Shown: piece by piece, positions 38,701-49,880 of the stretch
Numbering within the stretch: the first letter of the stretch is position 1
How the letters are laid out: each line of letters starts with the position of its first letter
Assembly (NCBI GenBank): GCA_008692225.1
Contig: VICG01000019.1
Location: 124,001 to 188,000 of the forward strand
Direction: 5' to 3'
Origin: Monilinia fructicola
Lineage: Eukaryota; Ascomycota; Leotiomycetes; Helotiales; Sclerotiniaceae
Length of the DNA: 64,000 nucleotides
Made by a program: the position numbers and the translations under genes
The notes under the pieces: model-generated
The model's input: the letters and a program-made list of their open reading frames with translations, nothing else
Database searches by the model: none
What the model was told of the DNA's origin: nothing

Positions 38701-40474
38701 TTCTTTAATCAAATATATTAATTATTAAGAAGATAACATTATAATATTATAAATTGCTTTGTTTTAACTTATAAGATATATATTTATATTTAATATCTTT
38801 ATTTAAAATTTTTAAAACTATATTATTATATCATATAGTTTATTTTCATTGAAATTTTTTCCTTATATTTTATATTACAAAACCTGTTATTTTTCATTTA
38901 CTTTTATATTATTTTTTATTTCACTTTTTTATTACTTGAACTAAAACCTTTAAAGAAATTGATTTTAGAAACTCTTTTTTTTAATATTGATTTTAAAAAA
39001 TCTTTTATTTCCTCTTATGGATTCTTTAAAATTCAACTTTCTTTTTTATATAAATTATACACTTGATAATTTATATACTATTTTAAATTCACTTTTGATC
39101 TTACAAAAAACATACATATAGTAACAGTAAATAAGTTTAAGCGCATTTCTTATAATATACCAACTCAATCACTTCAAATAATCATTTTAAATCAATTATA
39201 TACTAGTGTTGAATTTATATAATTTCAATTATTCAATAGAAAATAACTTATAGATAAAATTCTATATTCAAAAATCCATAATTTTCTTTTTTACTTATTA
39301 AATTTTCAATTGAAAAAGACTATTTGCTTTTAAAACCCTGATTTTAAATCGTTATAAAATCCGTAATACTTTATCAACTTATGTAAAATATAAAATTCAA
39401 ATTACTCTTTAGTCAAACTTTATTATATATAAATTTTAAATAGAAAACTTTATTGGTAATCTTTTATATTATTAAAAATTTAAATCTTTAAGGTTTAATA
39501 ATATTATTTTCAATTCCCTAATTAAACCCTAGAAAATTTACAAATTTTTAATTCTACTTAGCTTTAACTTTCAAAAAGGCTATAAGAGAGTTTTCAAAAA
39601 TGATTTTACTAATTTTAATATAATTATATTTGAATTTTCTATTATATATATGTCTTTCAATTAGAATTTATATAAGATTACTTTATCACTTAATTTCAAA
39701 AGAGATGATTTTTAATGTAAATTTGAAAACCGCTTATACTTTTTTATTAATACTGCAGCTGTATAATAACTTGTATAACATTTTCAATTTCTTTATATAA
39801 TACTTTAATATTCATTTTAATAAAACATTGAATATATATAAAGCATTTGCGAATTTAAAATTTAATTACCTAGTAAACAAAATACAGTGACGCTAAATAA
39901 ATTGGAATCTAAAACCATTTGCTATTTGTATATTAAACCTTATTCATTTTGAGCCTTTTTATTGCATCTATTATATATATTTTATTTATTAAAACTTGGT
40001 TATTGAAGAAAATCCATAATAGAATTCAATAAAAATATATACATTAATTTTTTGAATTTTTATAAAGTTTATATTCAAACTCAAATGTGACTAGTACTAT
40101 TATTCAAAGAACCTATTAATTTCTAAATAATGGTGAGAAAAAACAAATTATATTTATTTTTAATTTTATAATTTTTTAGAAAATATCAATCAATTAATTA
40201 TGATATGAAAGACTATAATATATTATAGTTAACTTAACAAATAATATATTATATAAACTTGAAATTGATAAACAATTTAGTTTTTAATTAAAGATTAATG
40301 AAAATCAAAATCTTAAAAAATGCTATTTTAATTTTATCAATGAGTTCTTCAAATATTGATACCTTTAATATATTCTGTTTTTGAGCAACAATATTTTTCC
40401 TTTTTTGGATTTAATATTTCAAATTTTGAATTATCTATAATATCTTATTAACTTCCAACAACTTATTGAAATAA
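38701..40474. other. AT-rich relic DNA
   Basis: No reading frames or element ends were identified. It may contain the interior of the element whose left end is at 38524. Confidence 0.4.
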
Positions 40475-40483
40475 TTAAATTAT

Positions 40484-41021
40484 TGATGATAACCCCGAAT
40501 AGTATATTATTCAATATTAATACTTCGACCAATACCCCCACTATTATATTAATATACTTTTTGTTAATATTATCAAATGATGAAGACTTTAAATAGTATA
40601 AATCTTTAATAAAATCAATAGAATACTTTGAATAAATATTCTCTGAATTCTCACTTTTCAGAAAACTTGAAAATATAATCTATATTAAATTTCAATAAAG
40701 TTTAATACCTATATTATTACTGATTATTTTAAAAATAATAAACTGAAATACAAATTATATGTACTTTGAAATTATTCATAAATAGGATACAATTAGTATA
40801 TTATTAATTTATAATTGTTTTGAAAAACGTATATTATAAAATTATTTAACAACTATTTAATCTCATTATAAGGTTGAACAAAATTATATATATTAACTAT
40901 AATAAATTATATTGTTAAACAGGAAACATTATAATTTATATTAATCTACATCGATTTCTAAAGATTTTATATTAATTTCAATATTAATACTGAAAAAATG
41001 TATTATTTGAGGTTATTACTG
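40484..41021. mobile_element. Complete short CAGTAATAACC-family element with 9-bp duplication
   Basis: The 9-bp direct repeat TTAAATTAT flanks it at 40475-40483 and 41022-41030. The left end reads TGATGATAACCCCGAATAG; the right end reversed reads CAGTAATAACCTCAAATAAT. The subterminal sequence TTCAATATTAATAC occurs near the left end and, in weaker form, at the right. It is 538 bp and non-coding. The 9-bp duplication points to Mutator-like (MULE) mobilisation. Confidence 0.8.
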
Positions 41022-41030
41022 TTAAATTAT

Positions 41031-41248
41031 TATCAAAATTCTAACTCGGTTGAACTCTTTGCTAAATACCATATAGGGTTTTGAAATACAAATTGGGTTT
41101 GTTTACCTATAGTTATTAGTTTTCAAACCAACCTTTTTGAAACTTCAAATGATTTTATTTTCATTAAATTGAATTTGTTATTATATATAAAGGTATATTT
41201 TTTCATTATATAAATGTAAAATATATATAATATTCTAATATAATAATA
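41031..41248. other. AT-rich relic DNA
   Basis: No identifiable feature. Confidence 0.5.
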
Positions 41249-42010
41249 CTTAGTGGCGCAATTGAATATATTTAACACTATAGGTATATTGAAACGTTCT
41301 TAAAATGGTTTTAAGCTATTTTAGTATTTTAAGATGATATTAAGCTACTTCAATTTAATTCAAGTTAATCTAAGCTAATCTAAAGATGAATTAAATCAAT
41401 AAAATACATTAATATAGTTTAAGATACCTTAAAATAGCTTAAAATGTTTTAAGATATATATCTTAAAATAGTTTAGGATAATCTAATAATTGAAGATTGT
41501 ATTAAAACTGTATTAAGATTATTTCAATATCGTATCAAAATCATAATTTAAATAATTATAAGTGAATATAGGAATTGAAAAGATTAATTATCAAATTATT
41601 ATTAATTATTTAGCCGAATGGTTAGAATGATCTGTTTAAGAGAAAAAAGTAAGGAAAATCCACTTTGAAAACTCTCTTTTTAAGATATCTCAACACTATC
41701 TCAAAAGGGTTAATAAGTTATTGCAATAATCTGGATTTAATACCATTTTGAGATTAGCTTAAAATTAGCTTAAAATAGTATCAATACCGATTCAAATAGG
41801 TTTTAACTATAGGTACGTTTTAAGCTATTTCAAGTTATTTTAAATAATTTTAAATCATTTTAAATCATTTTCAATCATTTTAAATCATTTTAAATCATTT
41901 TAAATCATTTTCAATCATTTTAAATCATTTTAAGCTATTTGAAAAAGTTCTTAATTCAACTTGAGAATATTTTAATATGATCCTAAACATTATTAAAAGA
42001 GCCATAAAGT
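41249..42010 (+). repeat. Long repeat 'CTTAGTGGCGC', copy 3 (no microsatellite after the A box)
   Basis: It is collinear with 20911 and 29742. The A-box-like TAGCCGAATGG lies at 41611-41621 and is followed directly by AAGAGAAAAAAGTAAGG. A 10-bp TTTTAAATCA array (about 41840-41935) is unique to this copy. Confidence 0.75.
41840..41935 (+). repeat. 10-bp TTTTAAATCA tandem array
   Basis: About nine units with occasional TTTTCAATCA variants. The unit resembles the words that fill the degenerate repeat blocks. Confidence 0.85.
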
Positions 42011-42117
42011 ATTTTTTGTTTTAATAAACTATTAAAGTATAAAAGCATTTGTTTTTTCTTAATTACAATAATATAAACAACTTTACTTGACTATTTAATT
42101 TGTTATTCGCTGTTTGA

Positions 42118-43705
42118 AATATTAAAGGAGGGGCGCAGCTCTTTAATGTTAGGATATCAAAACTTTAAAAATTAAAGTTAAATTTGATACCAATTTAACT
42201 ATATTTGAGAACGAGGTTCATACAATAATTCAATACTAAAAGTAATATTTGTTATTAATAATCACCGAGGCTTATAAATGGCGATTAATAATAAAAAGAA
42301 TAATAACTACTATTAATAATTACAATTGTTATTTTAAGTCACTTTTGATGAAAAAAGATTATAAATACTTTTACATTATAATTATTAAGTTATTTATTAC
42401 TCTTTATTTATTAGTTTTTTTAAGCTTAATAAAAGAAACTTAAAACAGTATAAAATCAAATTTAAAGTTTCTTTTTAATATATTTTGATATGTTTTAAAG
42501 TTTAATAAGAATGTCTTAAAAGCAATTTAAAATTACATTCTATTTAATTATTATAATAAAATATTATTACAAATCCTGTTAATAGGTTCTTTAGAACTTA
42601 TAATTGTACTAGTAATATTTGATAATAATCTTAAATAATATAGTTTTCAATATTAATATTTTGATTGATACCTTTATTATTGAATTCATACACTTTTCAT
42701 TTAACTCTTTAAATAAACTTTTTCTCAATTGATATATATCTCTAATAATATTAACAAGCTATTATTATTATATATATTTCAAATCTTTTTTTATATAAAA
42801 GATTTTATTATTTTATTTAAAAGCTGACTTGATAACTTATATAATTAAATCAAGTTTTTTATATTAACTTTAATAAATTATATTCTTAAACAGGAGGTAT
42901 TATTAATTATATCAATTTGAACAAATTCTTCAAGAAGTTATATTAACTATAATATTTATTACGAAGTGAAGTGATTATATATCTATTATTAATTAAAAAG
43001 CTATATTCAATTTCACTTTTACTCCAAATATTGTTTTAAAATTAAAAAAGTTTTCTTTAATTCAAGTTTAATAATTGTTTTATTAAACTAAAAAGATTAA
43101 ATATAATATTCATTAAATTTAATATCAAAATCAAATATAAAATTAAAAAATCTAGTAATTTTAAAAGATCGAGTAATAATATTAAATATAAAGTATAATA
43201 AGTTAATTATTACTACAATAAAATCATTGCTCTTTAAAAACCTTTACAGAATATAAAGAATTAATAAATATATTTTAAAAGGAATTTTGAATTAAATTAA
43301 AACTAAAAGACAATTAATAACTTATTTTTTAATTATATTAGTCAAATATCTATATATACTTTTAAGGAAAAGTATATATAATAAGTATATTATATAATAT
43401 ATAATCAAATACTGTTTTTTAAATAAAAACAATTTTTTTTACAATGGCTTCTTTAAAGCTTTTTTTCTTTACTTTTTTTGTTTTCATTATATAACTTATA
43501 TAATATACTTTAATATATTATTATAATAATTATAAAGTATTATTAAAGGTATTAGTCTACTAATTGTTCAATTTATAATATAATATATAATACTTTAATA
43601 CCTTTATAACTTTAATTAGTTTAATAAATAAATTATATAATATATAATAAGACTTTAGTTATATATAAAAGACAGTATTAAAGTATTTTAAATGCCCTCC
43701 TTTTA
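42118..43705. mobile_element. Possible element bounded by AAAGGAGGG ends
   Basis: ATTAAAGGAGGGGCGCAGC at 42121 faces GCCCTCCTTTT at 43693. The same end motif, reversed, occurs alone at 8309-8320. The flanks show no clear duplication. It encloses a left end of the CAGTAATAACC family near 42630. There is no coding sequence; the 64-codon frame at 42249 is not convincing. Confidence 0.35.
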
Positions 43706-44849
43706 TAATATTTATACTATTTCTCTTATTATTTTATAGATATATATTATAATTATTAATTTCAAAGTTTGATATAATTATTAATATCTTATTATTAAAG
43801 CTTTTTAATTGTATTTGAAAATATAGTTTAAACTATTATTTCTTAAATTCAAATTATAATAAATTTGATAATTAAAACATTATTAAATAATCTAGAAAAG
43901 CAATTGAAATATAAATAATAAACAAGTTTTTTTTATTAAACGAAGGGTTAATAATAATAATTTGGAAATTATTTATTAAAGAGTTTTTTTACTATGAAAT
44001 AACTCATTTTAATTTAAGGGATTCAAAAATAAATAATTAATCAAAGTGTTATTATATAAGAGGACTAATTATAAATTATATAAACTAATAATGTAGAATT
44101 ATAATTAATTTCAAAAAATAATTGAATTAATATTTTGAATAAAAACACCTTTATAAATAAGTTAAATAAATTAAGAAACAATTAATACATGAAGAATATT
44201 ATATTAAATGTCAAATTAAAAATCTTATATTAATTAAAATATTAATATTTAAAGTAAACTTTTTAAAATTATTATTATTATTTACAAATAATTTGATAAA
44301 TGATTTTTATTTACAAACAACTTATTATTTTATTAGCAATTATATAATTTCATATAGATTTATTTGGGTTTTATATTTTTAATAATTCCTTTTATATTTA
44401 TAAACATTATAATATTGATATTTTTAACTTATATATATATAAGAATAATTAGCTCCTCGGCTTAAATAAATATTACTATTAATAATTATAATATTAATCA
44501 ATTTATATTTATATTAATTATATATATATTAATGATTAAAAGTTCTAAATATGAATTATACATATAACTTATTTATATATAAGTATATAAATATTTAAGT
44601 TAATCGTTGTAATTATAACTTCTAAAAGCCTAAAAGGTTATTATTATAAGCCCGCGAGTTCTTATGAACTTATATATCTATAAGTTTATATATTAACGAG
44701 TTTACTTTTATATTTTTATAATTGTAGTTTATAATTTTATAGATATATATATATATATATAAATAAGTACGAGTTAATAATTTTATAATTTTATATTTAT
44801 AAACTTATAAATATAAGTCTTTTATAAGTTTATTATATAACTCGGTAAA

Positions 44850-44885
<36 letters not shown>

Positions 44886-44920
44886 CTGTTATTATATATT
44901 ATAATGTAATTTTGACTTAA
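43706..44920. other. AT-rich upstream region with TA microsatellites
   Basis: There are TA dinucleotide runs at about 44743-44760 and 44855-44880, and a family of ACTTATAAATATAAGT-like palindromes. No gene. Normal composition resumes near 44922 (CCCACCGTCG), in the upstream part of the next gene. Confidence 0.55.
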
Positions 44921-44921
44921 A

Positions 44922-45296
44922 CCCACCGTCGAACTTTATAAATAAAGAAAATCAATATATTAATCTTAAGACAAGTGGTTCTGTTTCTCTTTATTATATT
45001 GTCTTATATTATTTTCAATTGCTCTAATCTGGTTAGACAATAAAAGCAGAGAATGGAAACGAAAAGAAAAGGCGAGGTAAAACAAGACGAATTAAGATTA
45101 TATTCCGAAACGGAACAAAGATTAGAATTTGCTATGGTATAGAAACTGAAGTATTGAACAGAACAGCAACTAAGACAAGCAAAGACTATGATTCTAATTC
45201 TAATATATATATGTTGATTGGAACAGATCTATTGTTGCTGTTCTCTAGTCACTACCGCAACGGCAACCACATTGAGAAAACAATAATCATAACCAA
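44922..45296 (+). promoter_or_regulatory. Preserved promoter/5' UTR region
   Basis: About 375 bp of mixed composition precede the ATG, including a pyrimidine-rich TGTTTCTCTTTATTATATTG near 44985 and purine-rich GAAAACGAAAAGAAAAGG near 45055. The sharp composition change at about 44922 marks the edge of RIP damage. No specific factor sites are claimed. Confidence 0.45.
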
Positions 45297-47357
45297 ATGT
45301 CCTTAACTCTCCCCAAATTCCTCCTCGAGGTCTATGGAGAGATCACTCTTCTTTATTCGCAATCCCACCTCAATATTTCCAGTCTATATCATGTATATAC
45401 AAAGCAACTCTCGAAAGAATTAGAAGTTGATATACATGCGAATCGGTGGGCAGTCAGTGAGGTTTATGCGAATTATGCACTGAATTTTATAACTGAATCG
45501 CAGAATGAAGACCTGTTGAGAAAAAGGAGAAGTTGTTGGAAGAGGTTCTGTGCAGCAAGATTGTGGGAATTACATAGTGATGGAAGTAGGAGTAGTGAAG
45601 ATGTGGATGAAGATAGTACCAGGGAGAATGAGAGGAAGAGGAATGTGATGGATGCTTTGTTGAAGGCGTTGGTAAAAACTTGGAGCAAGGTAGCGGCTGT
45701 AGATACGCAGAGGGGAAAGGATATTAGTGAGCATACAGCTAATATGAATGATGCAGTTATGATGGAAAGTACTTTTACAAATACAACTGCAGCTACTTCT
45801 GCCCTCCCTATTCTCAACGCTGTTCCCACTGCTATCACCACCTCCAGCCAGGGAACTCATAGCAATACCAACACAATCAACGACTATCTCACAGAAATTC
45901 TTTCCTATTTTTGGTCTCTTACCCCATCAGCCATGACCATCACAGGTCAGATGTTCAAAATTTTGATTTCGCTATTTATCAAGGTTATATCGTACTTCCC
46001 ATTGTTGGTTATAGTGATGGGAATGACGATGTTGATAATGTCGCCAGTATGGGTATGGCATGTGACAGTAAGATGGTTTGAGAACAAACCGTCAGGGTGG
46101 ATGAAGAGCATGAAGAGTTGGTTTGAGATATGGGGTGCAGATCCATATTCAGATGCAGGTGCAGATGGATATGGCAACGAGAGCACACATCATAACGCAG
46201 GATCTGACTCATCAGACTGGGAACCGTCTTTCAATAATAATGGTTCCTTCATCCCTCCCCTTCTTCCACAAATCCAAAACTTGCAAAGCGTCCTTCGCAA
46301 CCTCATCACAGAATCGTCCAAACTTCAACTCAGTACTACTTCGACTAACATCTACAATCCTGAAGATGTCCATAACCTTGACCGTACCAGCTGTTTCCGA
46401 AAATACTCAGATGACCTGATCACCGCAAGCATGACTTCCACAAATATCCTTCGTTCAATCATCAAAGATGCCAGTCGAGCATTAAATAAACTAGAACGTG
46501 TCATCGATAGGAGGTTGATACTGCCGAGGAATTGTATTGTTGCTTTTCGGCAAGGTTCAGAGGAAACACCATGTATATCTGTTTCCGAATGGGAACGGGT
46601 GTGGATGATAACGCTGGTGATACTGGGCTTAGGAATGATTGGTTTGGGAATTCGGCGTTATTGCCGTCATCGTCGAGATTCAAGTTCTACTTCGACTTCA
46701 TCACACCAGAGTTCAGATTGGTCACAGTGGCTCATCTTCCTTGGAGGTTTCCTCATCCTCGGATTGCCACTTTTCGAATACGTTACCTTGTACCAACGAT
46801 CGCCTTCCTTGATCCTTGCTGAATCCACATACTCCCTCCAGGAGACCCTTTTATCGTACCACACCATTCAAACCTCCAAGGTCCCATCTCTCGTTGACCT
46901 CTTTACGCAAATGACTTCTTGTGTTCAGGAAATCGAAGCCAAGACGACAGATTTGCACGGCACTCAACAGAGATTACTTTATACGACTGAGAAGAGAGAC
47001 AAAGAGTTGGGAGCGAGCTTTTGGAGTTGGATGCCCCCAAGGCTAACGAGTAAGAAGTACATTGAGGAGGTAAATCTGATTAAGCGGAATAAAAAGGCAT
47101 TCCAGAATTTGGAGGAAATAGCGAAGAAGATTTCGTCTGAAGGAGAAAAAGTAAAAAGGATTGTGAGGAGAGTGGGGGGCTGGATGGAAGGAGTTGAAAA
47201 CAAGGGAATGATGGGTGAGGGAAAAATTGATATTGGAGGGAGAAATATGATGGAGGATGGAATTGGGCTTAACGAAGTAGAGGAGCTGAAGGAATTGAAA
47301 AGGGAGATCAATTGGATCAGAGAGACTTTGCATCGGCTGAGACAGATAGTAGAGTAA
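45297..47357 (+). CDS. Predicted multi-pass membrane protein of unknown function, 686 aa
   Basis: A single intron-less frame runs from ATG 45297 to TAA 47355-47357. I do not recognise the family. Hydrophobic segments suitable for membrane spans lie at residues 219-250 (ISLFIKVISYFPLLVIVMG), 434-452 (ERVWMITLVILGLGMIGLG) and 476-497 (SQWLIFLGGFLILGLPLF). There is no signal peptide. The N-terminal 150 residues are soluble and charged (KRRSCWKRF; acidic EDVDEDSTRENERKR). A Ser/Asn-rich loop (281-320) and a helical segment (320-405) separate the spans. The C-terminal 190 residues are mostly charged helix with likely coiled coil (542-620 and 658-686). The layout suggests an organelle or plasma-membrane protein with helical soluble domains. 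The codons are not AT-skewed, so it escaped RIP despite AT-rich flanks. It has no neighbouring gene. Confidence 0.9.
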   Translation: MSLTLPKFLLEVYGEITLLYSQSHLNISSLYHVYTKQLSKELEVDIHANRWAVSEVYANYALNFITESQNEDLLRKRRSCWKRFCAARLWELHSDGSRSSEDVDEDSTRENERKRNVMDALLKALVKTWSKVAAVDTQRGKDISEHTANMNDAVMMESTFTNTTAATSALPILNAVPTAITTSSQGTHSNTNTINDYLTEILSYFWSLTPSAMTITGQMFKILISLFIKVISYFPLLVIVMGMTMLIMSPVWVWHVTVRWFENKPSGWMKSMKSWFEIWGADPYSDAGADGYGNESTHHNAGSDSSDWEPSFNNNGSFIPPLLPQIQNLQSVLRNLITESSKLQLSTTSTNIYNPEDVHNLDRTSCFRKYSDDLITASMTSTNILRSIIKDASRALNKLERVIDRRLILPRNCIVAFRQGSEETPCISVSEWERVWMITLVILGLGMIGLGIRRYCRHRRDSSSTSTSSHQSSDWSQWLIFLGGFLILGLPLFEYVTLYQRSPSLILAESTYSLQETLLSYHTIQTSKVPSLVDLFTQMTSCVQEIEAKTTDLHGTQQRLLYTTEKRDKELGASFWSWMPPRLTSKKYIEEVNLIKRNKKAFQNLEEIAKKISSEGEKVKRIVRRVGGWMEGVENKGMMGEGKIDIGGRNMMEDGIGLNEVEELKELKREINWIRETLHRLRQIVE

Positions 47358-47390
47358 ACTTATGATTTAATTATATTTAGTTTATTTATA

Positions 47391-48559
47391 CGGCAATAAC
47401 CCCAAATGGTACACTTTTAAATATCGATAATTCAATTAATACAAAATCTTTGAAAATTAACCTAAATGAGTATGAATAATAACATCTCCTATCTAACAAT
47501 ATAATTCATTATGATTAATATATAAACTTCAATTTAATTATATTATTAAATTAATCAGCTTCTAAATGATTGTATAATCTGTTTTTTTTAAACATTATTA
47601 ATACATAGTATTTTAATTATATTATATTTATAAAAGATTTTAAAGTTAATAAAAATCCTGTTTTATTTTATTACCTTTAAAATAATAAATTATAAAATAA
47701 AACTTTATTAAAGTTTTATACAAATTATATTCTTAAATTCTTTCAATAATAAAAATCCTAAATATATATAGTATTAGAAAAAAATGTAAGCGGTTTTCGA
47801 TTTTACATTAAAAATCATCTCTTTTAAAACTAATTATTAAATCAATTTTATATAAATTTCAATTCAATACCATCTTGTATAATAGAAAATCATATTGTAA
47901 TTATATTAAAATTAGTAAAAATTTTTGTGAATTTTCTTATAGTTCTTTTTAAAAGTTAAAATTAAATAAAATTAGAAATTTGTAAATTTTCCAAGTTTCG
48001 AATAAGGAAATGAAAATAATTTCGATAAATTTTAAAAATATATATTTATAACATTATAAAACAATAATAAATAAAGCTGTATATTTGAAATTTATATAAA
48101 ATAGACTTTAGTTAATAATTAATTTCAATTTCCAATATTATATAAATTAGTAAAGTATTTCAGATTTTATGATTATTTGAAATCAAGGGTTTAAAAACAG
48201 ATAGTTTTTTTTAATCAAAATTTGAATTAAAAAAACAAATTTATAGATATTTTAAATATGAAATATTATAAATAAGTTATTTTTCTTTTGATACTTGAGA
48301 CTATATATACTTTATACCTATATATTATGAAATTAACTTATAATAATAATTTAAATTAATTGAGTTAATATATCAAAAAAATCCGCTTAGACTTATTTAC
48401 TGTTACTGTATATTAATAGTATTTCACTAATTTTATTAAAGTTGTATATTAAATAAAATTTTAACTATTTAGAAATTTAAACAAAGTATATTAGTCCAAC
48501 AGTAAGGGTGTAAATCGAGGTATTTGTATTGAAAAGTGTATTATCCGAGGTTATTACTG
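47391..48559. mobile_element. Complete CAGTAATAACC-family element with 9-bp duplication, next to the membrane-protein gene
   Basis: The 9-bp repeat TTATTTATA flanks it at 47382-47390 and 48560-48568. The left end is CGGCAATAACCCCAAATGG; the right end reversed is CAGTAATAACCTCGGATAAT. TACACTTTTMAATAY follows in both arms. It is 1169 bp with no reading frame. It begins 33 bp after the stop codon of the upstream gene and so probably lies in or just past its 3' UTR. Confidence 0.85.
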
Positions 48560-48568
48560 TTATTTATA

Positions 48569-48695
48569 ATATTTTTAAGGATATCAAATCAAATATTGTT
48601 ATTATTATAATTAAAAGACTAAACTTATAATAATATATAGTATGTAATATTAATTAATAAATTAATTATTTTTTATATATAATTTTTAAGTTATA
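48569..48695. other. AT-rich relic DNA
   Basis: No identifiable feature. Confidence 0.5.
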
Positions 48696-48790
48696 TTCGG
48701 GCTAGTCTTTAAGGAGATATACGCAAAACAAAAACTTTTATAATTTAATGAAATCTTAATATAATTTTATATAACTTTATAATATCAAAA
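48696..48790 (+). mobile_element. Left-end fragment of a CTCGGGC-family element
   Basis: TTCGGGCTAGTCTTTAAGGAG after TA at 48694-48695, then ATACGCAAAACAAAAACTTT and TTTAATGAAATCTTAAT, follows the left end at 24245 base for base with C-to-T and G-to-A changes. No right end was found, so the copy is truncated or too decayed. Confidence 0.6.
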
Positions 48791-49195
48791 GCTAATATTT
48801 TTATTTATATATACATATAAAGAAAAATTATTCATTAGCCTCATTATTATAAAAATATAATATATTAAAGTTGAAAACTCTTAAAAATTTAATGAATTTA
48901 AAGAATGAAACTTAATTAGTATTTTACTAACTATTATATAATTATATAATAATAATAGGGCTTATACTATACAAACTCTTAAGTTTCTATTTGAAAGCTT
49001 TCTTCTAATTAAACCAAAAGTTTATTATACCTGTACTATAGGAGGTTCAAAATGCAAAAACATAAACCTTAAATCCTTAGCGGCTCGTGTGATTGATCAT
49101 AAGTATTCCATGAAGATTCTAATTGGTCGAACATTAGTAAGCAAAAAACCTTAATTTTTTAATACCGACTTTCCGTTCTATCTTCGGAGCTTAAT
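48791..49195. other. Mixed AT-rich DNA with a GC-richer stretch
   Basis: 49030-49140 keeps normal composition (AGCGGCTCGTGTGATTGATC) but has no long frame. Its origin is unknown; it may be the edge of a less-mutated repeat. Confidence 0.4.
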
Positions 49196-49198
49196 TAT

Positions 49199-49315
49199 TC
49201 CGACCATTTCGGCCATTCCATTCCGGCCATTCCATTTCGGCCATTCCATTCCGGCCATTCCATTTCGGCCCATTTCATTTCGGTCATTCCATTCCGGCTA
49301 TTTCATATAGGCCTA
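49199..49315 (+). repeat. 14-bp minisatellite GGCCATTCCATTYC
   Basis: About eight units alternate CCATTCC and CCATTTC endings, with a one-base slip (GGCCCATTTC) and a decayed last unit. It is much more GC-rich than its surroundings. An ATAATAA array follows directly (49326-49372). Confidence 0.9.
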
Positions 49316-49325
49316 TTTTATTTCG

Positions 49326-49372
49326 AAATAATAAATAATAAATAATAAATAATAAATAATGAATAATAAATA
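49326..49372 (+). repeat. AATAAAT-type 7-bp array
   Basis: Six or so units of AATAATA directly after the 14-bp minisatellite. Confidence 0.8.

Positions 49373-49880
<508 letters not shown>

Noticed and set aside
41840..41935. CRISPR array
   Set aside because: The repeated units are 10 bp with no spacers, and the window is eukaryotic; these are simple tandem repeats.
42249..42443. 64-codon frame
   Set aside because: AT-rich chance frame with no conserved features, upstream signals or composition change.
45473..47333. Several minus-strand and alternate-frame ORFs within the 686-aa gene
   Set aside because: They are shadows of the long plus-strand frame, which alone has continuous coding composition and plausible membrane segments.
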